Assembly (NCBI GenBank): GCA_018001935.1
Contig: JAGNHB010000056.1
Location: 1 to 36,808 of the forward strand
Origin: Acidobacteriota bacterium
GTDB lineage: Bacteria > Acidobacteriota > JAAYUB01
Direction of reading: 5' to 3'
DNA length: 36,808 bases
How positions within the stretch are numbered: the stretch's first letter is position 1; every line of letters begins with the position of its first letter. Under the pieces are notes generated by a model. It searched no databases. It had not been told where the DNA came from and was given only the letters and a program-made list of their open reading frames with translations. Both the position numbers and the translations under genes were made by a program. Of the stretch, positions 29,702-36,808 are shown piece by piece.

Positions 29702-31237
29702 TCATGTTGTTTTTTTTCCCGGCCCGTATCGGCGATTGCACCCATTATCCGACACACGGAGCGATGTTGTCAAAGTGTTTTTTTCAGGTTCGTCCCCTTG
29801 GAGCGACTCCAGGAGGCTGGCCAGAAGGAGCTTTTCCTCCCCGGGGCGAACCGTCCGGAAATCCAGGACCACTCCTCCCCGGTCGACCCGGGCCACCACG
29901 GGGGTTTTGCACCGCCGGAGGCGCGCTTCGAGGACCGCCGATTCCCGTTCCCCCAGCCGCAGCACCACCGCGCGGGACGGGAGGGCCTTCCCGGGGGTCG
30001 ACCCCCCGCCCAGGACCGCCTCCACCGGCGACACCCCGGCCGCCTTCCCCGCCGCGGCCCCCCCGGACCGCTTCAAGGCGCGCACGAAACGCCGGCAGCG
30101 CTTCTCCAGCGCGTCGAGGGGCTCGGCCGCCATGTCCAGGAGCGGGACCGCCCGGTCCGTCCCCGTGCGCGCCCAGGCCTTCAGGCAGGCCGCCAGGGCG
30201 GTGAGCACCAGCTTGTCGAGCCGCAGGGCCCGCATGAGGGGGTGAGACCGGATGCGCCCGACCAGGTCCGCCCGGCCCGCCAGGATTCCGGCCTGCGGCC
30301 CCCCCAGGAGCTTGTCCCCGCTGAAGCAGACGAGGTCCGCCCCCGCCTGCAGGATCTCCGTCACCACGGGCTCGCCGGGTAGCCGGGGGAAGGAGGGACC
30401 GCCGGATGGGGCGCCGCGGCCCGGGGCGTCGGGCGGGAAGAGCAGGCCGCTGCCGGCGTCCACCAGCAGCGGCACCCCCCGGTCCCGGGACAGCGCAACC
30501 AGAGCCTCCACCGAAGGGGTTTCCACGAACCCCGTCATCTCGAAGTTGCTCCGGTGGACCTGGAGAAGGAGCCGGGTCTCCGGGGTCACGGCGGCGGCGT
30601 AGTCGGCCAGGCGGGTCCGGTTGGTGGTCCCCACCTCCCTCAGGCGGGCGCCCGAGAGGGCCATGATGTCAGGGACCCGGAAAGACCCCCCGATCTCCAC
30701 GAGTTCCCCCCGGGAGACGATCACCTCGCCGCCGGCCGCCAGGGCCTGCAGCGCCAGGAGGAGGGCCCCGGCATTGTTGTTGACGGCGGTGCCGTCTTCC
30801 GCCCCCAGCAGGTCCCGGATCAGCCCGGCCAGCCTGGTGTCCCGGCGCCCCCGGCCGCCGGTGGCGAGGTCGTACTCCAGGTCGGTGTAACCGTGGAGCG
30901 TCCGGCCCAGCAGCTTGAGCCAGGGTTCGCCGAGGGGGCTGCGCCCGAGGTTGGTGTGAATCATCACGCCGGTGGCGTTGATCACCCGGCGCGGACCGGC
31001 CTCCTCGAAGCGCCGGAGGCGGCCGCCCGCGAGGTCGAGGGCCCGCCGGGCGAGGGCCTCCCTCCCGGCACCCGGAAGGCGACCCTCCCGGATGGCGGCC
31101 CGGACGTCGTCCAGGGCTTCCCGAAGGAAGCGGACCACCAGCGGGCGACGCCACCCGGCCAGCCAGGCCTCGACGGCCGCTTCGCGGAGCAGGGCATCCA
31201 CCGGGGGCAGACGGCTCAGGTCCGGTTCGCCGGGCAT
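29702..31237 (-). CDS. selA: L-seryl-tRNA(Sec) selenium transferase
   Basis: This 511-residue PLP enzyme converts seryl-tRNA(Sec) to selenocysteinyl-tRNA(Sec) using selenophosphate. The diagnostic motifs are present: INATGVMIHTNLGRSPL (86-102), GYTDLEYDLATGGRGRR, VNNNAGALL, SRGELVEIGGSFRVPD (175-190), EVGTTNRT, VHRSNFEMTGF and the PLP lysine K309 in CFSGDKLLGGPQAG. It is about 40 residues longer than usual, with a Pro/Gly-rich insert around 266-288 and an added tail after about 487 (EKNTLTTSLRVSDNG and on). The ATG at 31237 follows AAGGA and lies 2 bases after the 5'-nucleotidase stop; the much longer open frame through that gene is a shadow. selB, selC and selD are not in the window. Confidence 0.95.
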   Translation of the reverse strand: MPGEPDLSRLPPVDALLREAAVEAWLAGWRRPLVVRFLREALDDVRAAIREGRLPGAGREALARRALDLAGGRLRRFEEAGPRRVINATGVMIHTNLGRSPLGEPWLKLLGRTLHGYTDLEYDLATGGRGRRDTRLAGLIRDLLGAEDGTAVNNNAGALLLALQALAAGGEVIVSRGELVEIGGSFRVPDIMALSGARLREVGTTNRTRLADYAAAVTPETRLLLQVHRSNFEMTGFVETPSVEALVALSRDRGVPLLVDAGSGLLFPPDAPGRGAPSGGPSFPRLPGEPVVTEILQAGADLVCFSGDKLLGGPQAGILAGRADLVGRIRSHPLMRALRLDKLVLTALAACLKAWARTGTDRAVPLLDMAAEPLDALEKRCRRFVRALKRSGGAAAGKAAGVSPVEAVLGGGSTPGKALPSRAVVLRLGERESAVLEARLRRCKTPVVARVDRGGVVLDFRTVRPGEEKLLLASLLESLQGDEPEKNTLTTSLRVSDNGCNRRYGPGKKTT

Positions 31238-31239
31238 CT

Positions 31240-33003
31240 TCAGGGTTCCTTTCGCACGCGCTGACCGAAGTCCGCCGGGATCGCGACCGCGCCCTTGAGA
31301 TCGTTCCGGATGTAGTCGGCCAGGGCGTCCACGTCCCGGATCTCCCCGCCCGAAGCGTCCCGGACCAGCTCCCGGTTCCGGCCCAGGTCCCGGAAGACGT
31401 TGAAGCCGTTCCCGCCCTGGGCCAGGAACTCGTTGACGGTGACCGTGTAGGTACGCGAGGGGTCCAACGGGTTCCCGGCGGCGTCCCGGACCTCCACGAT
31501 CCGGCCCGCGGGGTCGTCGGTCTCCCGCCAGGCGTACCGGAGGCCCGACACCTGGAGGGATTCGTAACCGTACTGGGACCCCCACTGCTGCCGCAACACC
31601 CGGCCGATCTCCTCGCCGGTCAGCTCCATCCGAACCAGGGCGTTCTGGAAGGGCTGCGTGGCGAACAGGTCTCCCCAGGTGACGTCGGCGTGGACGAGGT
31701 CCGCCCGGATGCCCGTGGGGTTGGTGAAGGCGAAGTCCGTCTTCCCGGCGGCCCGGTGGGCGTCGGCGATGAGGTCGCCCAGGGCGGACTCGCCGGCGAA
31801 AATCTCCTTCTTCTGGATGGGCAGGCCCGTCGCCTTGCCGACCAGCCGGCCGGTGATAGGCCTCACCTTCTCCTCCGCCCGGGCTACGAAGGCGGCCACC
31901 TCCGGGTCCGGGGTCATCCCGGGGCCCTCGTCGGCGTAGGTGTAACGGAGGGTGGCGGTCTTGGCGACGATGTCCCGGGTGCGGGGGTCCACGGAGAGAT
32001 CGATCTCGGCGAAGGCCCGGCCGTAGGAAAACGCCTGGGTCAGGAGCACGGGGCGCCCCCCGGCGTTGGTCAGGAGGGCGTTGCTGAAGGCGTGGGTGTG
32101 CCCGGAGATGACCACGTCCACCTCGGCGTCGAGACGGGACACGATGTCCAGGATCTCCTTCCCCTGCACGCCGCTGCGCGCCGGGTCCGTCGGCCCGTCG
32201 TAAGGTTCCTGGTTCCCCCCCTGGTGAAGCAGCACCACGATGCCGCGGACCCCCCGTTTCCGGAGGAGCTTCACCGCCCGGTTGACGGCGTCGGCCTCGT
32301 CCAGAAAGTCCAGGCCCGCGACCCGGGCCTTCAGCAGTTCGTTGGGGGTGGTCTTCGTCACGGCCCCGACGATGCCGATGGAGACGCCGCCCAGGCGCTT
32401 GACGACGTGGGGGGGAAGGATCGTCTTTCGTGAGCGCGCGTCGACGACGTTGCAGCAGACGACGGGAAAACGGGCGCCGGGATAGGGGGCATCCAGCGAC
32501 ATCCCTTCGCCGGCGTCCCCGCCGTTGACCAGGCGGAGCATGGCCTTGACCCCCTTGTCGAACTCGTGGTTGCCGACGGTGCCCACCAGGTTGCAGTCGG
32601 GGCCCATGCGGTTCGCGGGGGTGCAGTCCGCGTCCGCCAGGAGGTTCAGAAAGAGGAAAGCCGGCTCCTCCCGCAGGAGGGCGCAGACCGCGGGGGAGGC
32701 CCCCACCAGGTCGCCCGCCTCCACCAGGAGGGTGCGGTCCTCCATCCCGGCGGCCGCCGCCTTCAGGCAGGCCGCGAGGACCGCCGCGCTCCCCACGGGG
32801 CGCCCGTGGATCTTCTGCTGGGCGTCCTTCGAGAGGCGGCCGTGAAGGTCGTTGAACGCCAGGACCTTGACGTGAACCGGCGCGGCGGGGGCCTTGCTTT
32901 TCGCGGCGACGGCGCCGGCGAGGCCCGGCAGCGCCAGGAGGAAGGCCAGGAGGAACCGGGGGAGGCCGCTGGTTTTGCTCTGCTTCGTGCCGTGTTCCGT
33001 CAT
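31240..33003 (-). CDS. Exported 5'-nucleotidase/UDP-sugar hydrolase family metallophosphatase
   Basis: This 587-residue protein has a signal peptide (about 13-34; LPRFLLAFLLALPGLAGAVAA) and the two domains of the UshA/5'-nucleotidase family. The metallophosphatase domain shows the dimetal motifs NDLHG (51-55), GDLVGASP (97-104), GNHEFDKG (144-151) and SGHTHAF. The C-terminal nucleotide-binding domain (about 385-587) shows NPTGIRADL, TVTVNEFLAQGGNGF (family signature NxFLAxGGDGF) and an aromatic-containing stretch QYGYESLQVSG. Such enzymes hydrolyse extracellular nucleotides or nucleotide sugars to scavenge nucleosides and phosphate. It is first in the five-gene minus-strand run ending at 27464 and is only 2 bases from selA, so it probably carries the operon promoter upstream of 33003. 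Confidence 0.93.
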   Translation of the reverse strand: MTEHGTKQSKTSGLPRFLLAFLLALPGLAGAVAAKSKAPAAPVHVKVLAFNDLHGRLSKDAQQKIHGRPVGSAAVLAACLKAAAAGMEDRTLLVEAGDLVGASPAVCALLREEPAFLFLNLLADADCTPANRMGPDCNLVGTVGNHEFDKGVKAMLRLVNGGDAGEGMSLDAPYPGARFPVVCCNVVDARSRKTILPPHVVKRLGGVSIGIVGAVTKTTPNELLKARVAGLDFLDEADAVNRAVKLLRKRGVRGIVVLLHQGGNQEPYDGPTDPARSGVQGKEILDIVSRLDAEVDVVISGHTHAFSNALLTNAGGRPVLLTQAFSYGRAFAEIDLSVDPRTRDIVAKTATLRYTYADEGPGMTPDPEVAAFVARAEEKVRPITGRLVGKATGLPIQKKEIFAGESALGDLIADAHRAAGKTDFAFTNPTGIRADLVHADVTWGDLFATQPFQNALVRMELTGEEIGRVLRQQWGSQYGYESLQVSGLRYAWRETDDPAGRIVEVRDAAGNPLDPSRTYTVTVNEFLAQGGNGFNVFRDLGRNRELVRDASGGEIRDVDALADYIRNDLKGAVAIPADFGQRVRKEP

Positions 33004-33378
33004 GACCGTGTGCTCCCGCCGAGGATTTGTACCGTCCGCCCGCCCCCCGGGTCAACCGTGACGGGCTCGAAAAAACCCGGGGGCCGAACGGGAGAGTGAA
33101 TAGAAAACCTTTGGCTGAGCCCTCGCCCGGAGGGCGATGGTTTTTCCTGCGGGGTCATCACCCGTCGCTCCCGCTGGCATCGGCGCCATTATCCGATGTC
33201 AGTCAATGGGATGTCAATCGGATCCTGTGGGTTTCAAGCCGTGATTCGCTGCGGACCGTCAGGGCTCCCCGTTCCGGTGTTTCCTTGCGCCCCGTCTGAG
33301 GAAGCGGCCGGACCGACGAATGTTCTTGAGCTTGCCAAATCCGATTTGTCCGGGTCGTCGGACAGCAATCCGGAAATT
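33004..33378. other. Divergent intergenic region between 5'-nucleotidase and ATPase genes
   Basis: No gene is supported here. I see a short palindrome (GCCCTCGCCCGGAGGGC around 33119-33135), a near direct repeat GATGTCAGTCAATGG / GATGTCAATCGG (33194-33220) and a small hairpin TGTCCG-GGTCGT-CGGACA (33346-33363). The word CATTATCCGA (33187 onwards) also occurs at 29742. No -10/-35 pair stands out for either gene. The stretch is less GC-rich than its neighbours. Confidence 0.5.
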
Positions 33379-33415
33379 GCTTGCATTTTGGATGTCTATC
33401 ATCCAAAATGCAAGC
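33379..33415. promoter_or_regulatory. Perfect 15-bp inverted repeat just before the ATPase start codon
   Basis: GCTTGCATTTTGGAT (33379-33393) and ATCCAAAATGCAAGC (33401-33415) are exact reverse complements separated by 7 bases (GTCTATC); the ATG of the ATPase follows one base later at 33417. It could be a DNA operator for a dimeric regulator or an mRNA hairpin that covers the translation start; no ribosome site is visible upstream of the ATG. A TATCAT lies in its centre and could be a -10. Confidence 0.8.
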
Positions 33416-33416
33416 T

Positions 33417-34577
33417 ATGTGGACACGAACGGCGATACACACACTGCATCGTCTCTGGGCACAATTCCCCGCCGTGGCGATTTTGGGCCCCCGCCAAGTC
33501 GGAAAAACCACTTTGGCGAGGCAGTTCCTCCCGGACGCCGCCTATTGCGATTTGGAGGATCCCCTCACCCGGCAGCTGTTCGAGGAACAGCCCCGCTTCC
33601 AGATCGAGAGACGGGAGACGGCCGCCCTCATCCTGGACGAGGCCCAGCAAGTCCCATCGCTGTTTGCGGTCCTTCGGGGGATCATCGACGCCCGGCGCGG
33701 CCGCCCCGGGAGGTTCTGCGTCCTCGGATCAGCACAACCGGCACTGATCCGGGCCGTCTCCGAGTCCTTGGCCGGGAGGATCGGAATACTGGAACTCGAC
33801 CCACTTTGCGCGGTGGAAACCACCCGGGGAGAGCCTGTTCTGGACTGGCGGACGCTTTGGCTCCGGGGCGGTTTCCCCGACGCGGCGAAGGGAGACTTCC
33901 GGGACTGGTGGGAATCCTACCTGCGAACCTTCATCGAGCGGGACCTCGTCCAATTCGGCCTGCGCCCACAACCGGTCCTGCTGAGGAGGTTGATCACCAT
34001 GCTGGCGCACCGCCACGGCGGCCTTCTCAACCTGTCGGAACTCGGGGGGGCTCTGGGGATCTCCCATAAAACCGTAGCGCATTACCTCGACATACTGGAG
34101 CAGACCTTCCTGGTCCGGCGGCTCCCGCCGTTTTTCCGCAACGTGGGAAAACGCCTCACGAAAAACTCCAAGGTATACCTGAGGGACAGCGGATTCCTGC
34201 ACCACCTGCTCAATGTCTCGAGCGGAGAGGAACTCGTTCACCACCCGGTGCTCGGAGCCAGTTGGGAAGGCTTCGCACTGGAGGAGATCATCCGGCGGGA
34301 GAAAATCGCCCGCCCTCACTCGCAGTTCTTCTTCTGGCGGACCGCTGCGGGGGCCGAAGCCGATCTGGTCATCGACCGGGGGGACTCCCTCGCCGTCGTC
34401 GAGTTCAAAGCGGGGGCCCTGGAGCGAACCGCACCGGCAAAACGGTTTGCAACCACCTTGTCCGACATCGGCGCCCGGCGGGGGTTCATCCTGGACCAGG
34501 GAACGGGGTGCCGTCCCCTCCTCCCCGACGTTGAATGCCGCGGCTTCGGCGACGACCTGGAATGGCTTCCGGAATAG
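33417..34577 (+). CDS. ATP-binding protein of the AAA_14/DUF4143 family
   Basis: This 386-residue protein has an N-terminal P-loop domain with Walker A GPRQVGKTT (24-32) and Walker B LILDEAQ (71-77). The typical middle section is GGFPDA followed by WWESYLRTFIERDL. A winged-helix-like segment follows (LNLSELGGALGISHKTVAHYLDILEQTFLVRRLPPF), then a C-terminal DUF4143 nuclease-like part (FFFWRTAAGAEADLVI, VVEFKAG; the E-D-ExK pattern of restriction-like folds is partly present). These proteins are widespread, usually single genes that move between genomes; the biological role is not established. I start at ATG 33417, giving the family's short N-terminus (MWTRTAIHTLHRL); a TTG at 33381 lies within the palindrome. 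Codon use looks somewhat less GC-biased than in neighbouring genes, consistent with transfer. Confidence 0.9.
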   Translation: MWTRTAIHTLHRLWAQFPAVAILGPRQVGKTTLARQFLPDAAYCDLEDPLTRQLFEEQPRFQIERRETAALILDEAQQVPSLFAVLRGIIDARRGRPGRFCVLGSAQPALIRAVSESLAGRIGILELDPLCAVETTRGEPVLDWRTLWLRGGFPDAAKGDFRDWWESYLRTFIERDLVQFGLRPQPVLLRRLITMLAHRHGGLLNLSELGGALGISHKTVAHYLDILEQTFLVRRLPPFFRNVGKRLTKNSKVYLRDSGFLHHLLNVSSGEELVHHPVLGASWEGFALEEIIRREKIARPHSQFFFWRTAAGAEADLVIDRGDSLAVVEFKAGALERTAPAKRFATTLSDIGARRGFILDQGTGCRPLLPDVECRGFGDDLEWLPE

Positions 34578-34680
34578 CTCAAACCGGACAGACCAGTTCG
34601 GTAACTGCCCGCATCAGTACTTCCCCTTTTCGCATGGTCCGCGATTTTCGGGTCAAAATCCGGTTTGTCGGCGCCGGGCT

Positions 34681-34709
34681 TTGACAGTGGGTGGCGATTC
34701 CGCTATGAT
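34681..34709 (+). promoter_or_regulatory. Near-consensus sigma-70 promoter
   Basis: TTGACA (34681-34686) and TATGAT (34704-34709) are separated by exactly 17 bases. The promoter lies about 100 bases past the ATPase stop and points to the frameshifted remnant (34785) and the gene at 35064. With that remnant broken, the promoter presumably now serves the 549-residue protein. Confidence 0.75.
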
Positions 34710-34784
34710 GAGCTATCCTTTCCGCCTCGGCGTGATCCGTCATGCTGGTCATCGGGGCCGGGAGGGACAAATGGAGGGGTGTTC

Positions 34785-35038
34785 ATGGCCGTGATCGTTC
34801 GGATGGCCCGTAACAATCCGTACATTTTCCTCATGCGGGGAGTCTTCCTGGCCTTCTGTCTGCTTAATGGCCTTTCCTGCACGCCCAGGGGACCGAAACC
34901 GGCTTCAGGGAATCCCACCTCGTCCGTCGGGGGTTGCTCCTCGCCGGCGGCCTCCAGGTCGAGTTCATCTGCCCGGGCGAGACGCGGCGCATGAAGGAAT
35001 TCGAGGGCATCGTGGCGTCCTTCCGACTGGTGAAGTGA
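34785..35038 (+). pseudogene. Frameshifted/deleted remnant of a small exported protein
   Basis: An ATG at 34785 (MAVIVRMARNNPYIF) opens a hydrophobic, signal-like stretch (LMRGVFLAFCLLNGLSC) and then runs into unlikely Ser/Arg-rich sequence. From 34868 a different frame becomes plausible: LHAQGTETGFRESHLV, RRGLLLAGGLQVEFICPGE, then KEFEGIVASFRLVK and TGA at 35036-35038. Neither half is convincing alone: the second has no start codon, while together they look like the N- and C-terminal ends of one exported protein joined by a frameshift and probably a deletion. A strong promoter lies upstream. A sequencing error in place of a true mutation cannot be excluded. Confidence 0.55.
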
Positions 35039-35063
35039 GGAAGCTCTTTCCGGGAGACTGGCG

Positions 35064-36713
35064 ATGGGCTTGATCCGGCGGTGGTTCGGCAAAGGTACTC
35101 CGGGGAAAGGACCCCGGCGGGGGAAGTACCCCTGGCAGCAAGAGCCGTCGATCTACATGTCCCTCCGCGACCGGCCGACCGCCGGCGAAGCCGGAGGCCG
35201 CCCGGCGGACCTCCCCGACAAGGACCGCGTGACGTCGGCTACCCGGCTGCCCTGGGCAGCCGGTGCCCTGGACGGGGTCTTCTCCCACCACGCCGGGGGC
35301 GGCCCCGGGGAAGGGGACATCGAGGCGCTGCTGGCAGCCGTCCGGGCTTTCGGGCAAACCGCATCCGACGCCGACAAGTTCCGCATCTACGAACGGGTCC
35401 GGGACAAGGGGGCCCTCGGTCTGGTGGACGCCTTCATCCAGGCCCTCCGGGAGGTCAAGGGGACCCGCCTGGACCGGCTCCACGCCCTGGCCCGCTCCTT
35501 TGCCACGGAGGCCCCGGACCGGGAGCCCGTGAAATTCGGCATCGCCCTTCTCGGGGCCTTCCGGCTGCCCGAGGACCTGGAGGTCTACCGCGTCCTCGGA
35601 CGGCACGACGAGTTCACCCTCTTCGCCGCCGTCGCCCTTGCCAACACCCTCGAGGATCCCGAGCCGGAACTCTGGGCCCTCGCCCGGGAAGTGGAGGGCT
35701 GGGGCCGCATCCACCTCGTGGAGCGGCTCGCCGGAACGAAAAACCCCGACATCCGCGACTGGATGCTGCGGGAGGGCTACCGGAACTCCATCATGACGGA
35801 GTACCTCGCCCACACCTGTGCCGTCACCGGCGGGCTCCGGGAGGCCCTGGAGCGCACCGACCCCGACGACGGCCTGCTGACGGCGGCGGCCGACCTCCTG
35901 GAGGCCCTGGTCGTCGGCGGTCCCGCCGAAGGGATGGACGACTACGCCGACGGTGCGGAGGCGGCGGAACTCTACCTGCGGCACCTGGGCCCGCGGGGGA
36001 GGGGCCTCCGCCACTTCCTGGCCGTGGAGACGATCCGCGGCTTCCTGGAGGAGGAGAAAGCCGACTGGACGGACCGCTCCGGACGGGGCTGGACGCCCGA
36101 ACGGCGGGAGGACCTCCTCCGCCTTTGCGCCGATTTCCGCCGGCGTCCCGGGTGGCCGGCGGAGGTGGCCGAAGGACTGGGGAGTGACGACCCCGTCGTC
36201 TTCTGGCAGGCAGCCCGGGCTGCCGACATCCTGGGCATCGACGCCTGGGAAACCTACTGGAAGCGGCTGAAACAGGCGCCTCTGGAACCGGGCCGGTGGT
36301 ATGCGGTGGTGTCGAAGGCCGGTGCGGACCGCCTGGCCGCGGCCTGCGCCTTCGCGGAGGAATCGTTGCCGCTCGAGGCCATCGCCGCCGGGCCCGCCGA
36401 CGAACTCGGCCTCGGCCCGGCCTGGCGGGCCCATTCCTGCCTCGACTTAGTGCTGCAGGCGCTCGGCCCCCACCCCGGCCTGGGAGTACGGCTCGTGGAA
36501 ACCGGCCTGAGTAGCCCCGTCACCCGCAACCGAAACATCGCGGCGGGCGTGCTGGAAGCCTGGGGGCGCGACCGGTGGCCCGCCGCCGTCGAGCCTCTCC
36601 TCCGGAAGGCTATCGAGGAAGAGCCGAACCCGGACCTCCGCGAGCGGCTCCGCCGTGCTTATTCCGGACCGCCCCACCCGACAGCACTTTCGCAAGGGAA
36701 AAAGTTGGCATGA
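35064..36713 (+). CDS. 549-residue helical-repeat-like protein of unknown function
   Basis: I do not recognise the family with confidence. The protein has no signal peptide or membrane segment. It begins with a basic, Gly-rich section (1-30), followed from about 80 by almost entirely alpha-helical sequence in 35-45-residue blocks (FTLFAAVALANTLEDPEPELWALAREVEGWGRIHLVERLAGTKNPDIRDWML is one such block), suggesting a HEAT-like solenoid. The region around 170-320, including RIHLVERL, MTEYLAHTCAVTGGL and a GGPAEGMDDYADG turn, looks like the best-conserved core. GGGAG 8 bases before the ATG supports the start. It is probably transcribed from 34681. The last 95 bases of the window after its stop hold nothing recognisable. 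Confidence 0.75.
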   Translation: MGLIRRWFGKGTPGKGPRRGKYPWQQEPSIYMSLRDRPTAGEAGGRPADLPDKDRVTSATRLPWAAGALDGVFSHHAGGGPGEGDIEALLAAVRAFGQTASDADKFRIYERVRDKGALGLVDAFIQALREVKGTRLDRLHALARSFATEAPDREPVKFGIALLGAFRLPEDLEVYRVLGRHDEFTLFAAVALANTLEDPEPELWALAREVEGWGRIHLVERLAGTKNPDIRDWMLREGYRNSIMTEYLAHTCAVTGGLREALERTDPDDGLLTAAADLLEALVVGGPAEGMDDYADGAEAAELYLRHLGPRGRGLRHFLAVETIRGFLEEEKADWTDRSGRGWTPERREDLLRLCADFRRRPGWPAEVAEGLGSDDPVVFWQAARAADILGIDAWETYWKRLKQAPLEPGRWYAVVSKAGADRLAAACAFAEESLPLEAIAAGPADELGLGPAWRAHSCLDLVLQALGPHPGLGVRLVETGLSSPVTRNRNIAAGVLEAWGRDRWPAAVEPLLRKAIEEEPNPDLRERLRRAYSGPPHPTALSQGKKLA

Positions 36714-36808
36714 TCTAACCCCGCCCTGATCGGGCTATCAGCTCGCGGAACGCCCGGGGTCACCTCACAAATCATTCTTGCAATATCAAGTTCCCTCTTG
36801 ACTAGCCC

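Noticed and set aside
31238..33055. An in-frame upstream extension of selA to about 1117 codons
   Set aside because: The extension is an out-of-frame shadow of the 5'-nucleotidase; selA motifs begin only after the ATG at 31237, which has its own ribosome site.

Overview
The window comes from a high-GC (mostly G/C third positions), Gram-negative-type bacterium. An outer-membrane beta-barrel (DUF5916) protein, several exported repeat proteins, zinc-ribbon Ser/Thr kinases and long repeat-filled intergenic regions fit an environmental lineage such as Acidobacteriota. That placement is inference from gene style; there is no rRNA or marker tree here. No tRNA, rRNA, insertion sequence, phage or CRISPR array was seen.

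Layout. 1-161: the tail of an FG-GAP repeat protein. 162-919: an array of alternating hairpins, then a composite non-coding repeat. 920-3764 (-): a two-gene exported operon (PPC-domain protein, then SUMF1-like protein). 3765-4284: repeats. 4285-5229 (-): trxB. 5230-6805: about 1.6 kb of repeats with no convincing gene. 6806-10550 (+): yicC, a small exported protein and a DUF5916 outer-membrane protein. 10551-10825: inverted copies of the repeats. 10826-13993 (-): a 1055-residue exported protein with 14 propeller-like and 6 FG-GAP repeats. 14128-15201 (-): a radical SAM protein. 15415-18723 (-): an Hfq-like protein, a TrpB-fold PLP enzyme, an 8-oxoguanine-deaminase-like amidohydrolase, and a remnant of a second copy of the latter's 3' end. 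18985-20106 (+): dgt. 20104-20644: G-rich and tandem repeats. 20645-24001 (-): two tandem kinases with zinc-ribbon, kinase, PilZ-like and C-terminal helical parts. 24246-25634 (+): an M24 peptidase. 25663-27366 (-): another FG-GAP protein. 27464-33003 (-): a tightly packed five-gene run (5'-nucleotidase, selA, a SAM-like small protein, an exported metallo-beta-lactamase-fold protein, a ThiF/MoeB-like E1 enzyme). 33417-34577 (+): a DUF4143 ATPase behind a perfect palindrome. 34681-36713 (+): a strong promoter, a frameshifted gene remnant and a 549-residue protein of unknown function. The last 95 bases hold nothing I recognise.

The most unusual signal is non-coding. Several repeat families (an alternating hairpin pair with complementary loops, a composite element with a double-hairpin core and hexanucleotide tracts, and a 15-bp minisatellite) recur between genes on both strands. 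In about nine places the repeat begins at, or within a few bases of, a stop codon, so that the TAG of TAGGCTGAAGG is itself the gene's stop. The most interesting protein-level context is the PLP enzyme/8-oxoguanine deaminase pair joined by an ATGA overlap behind an Hfq-like gene, followed by the twin kinases and by a selA operon with no selB or selD in view.
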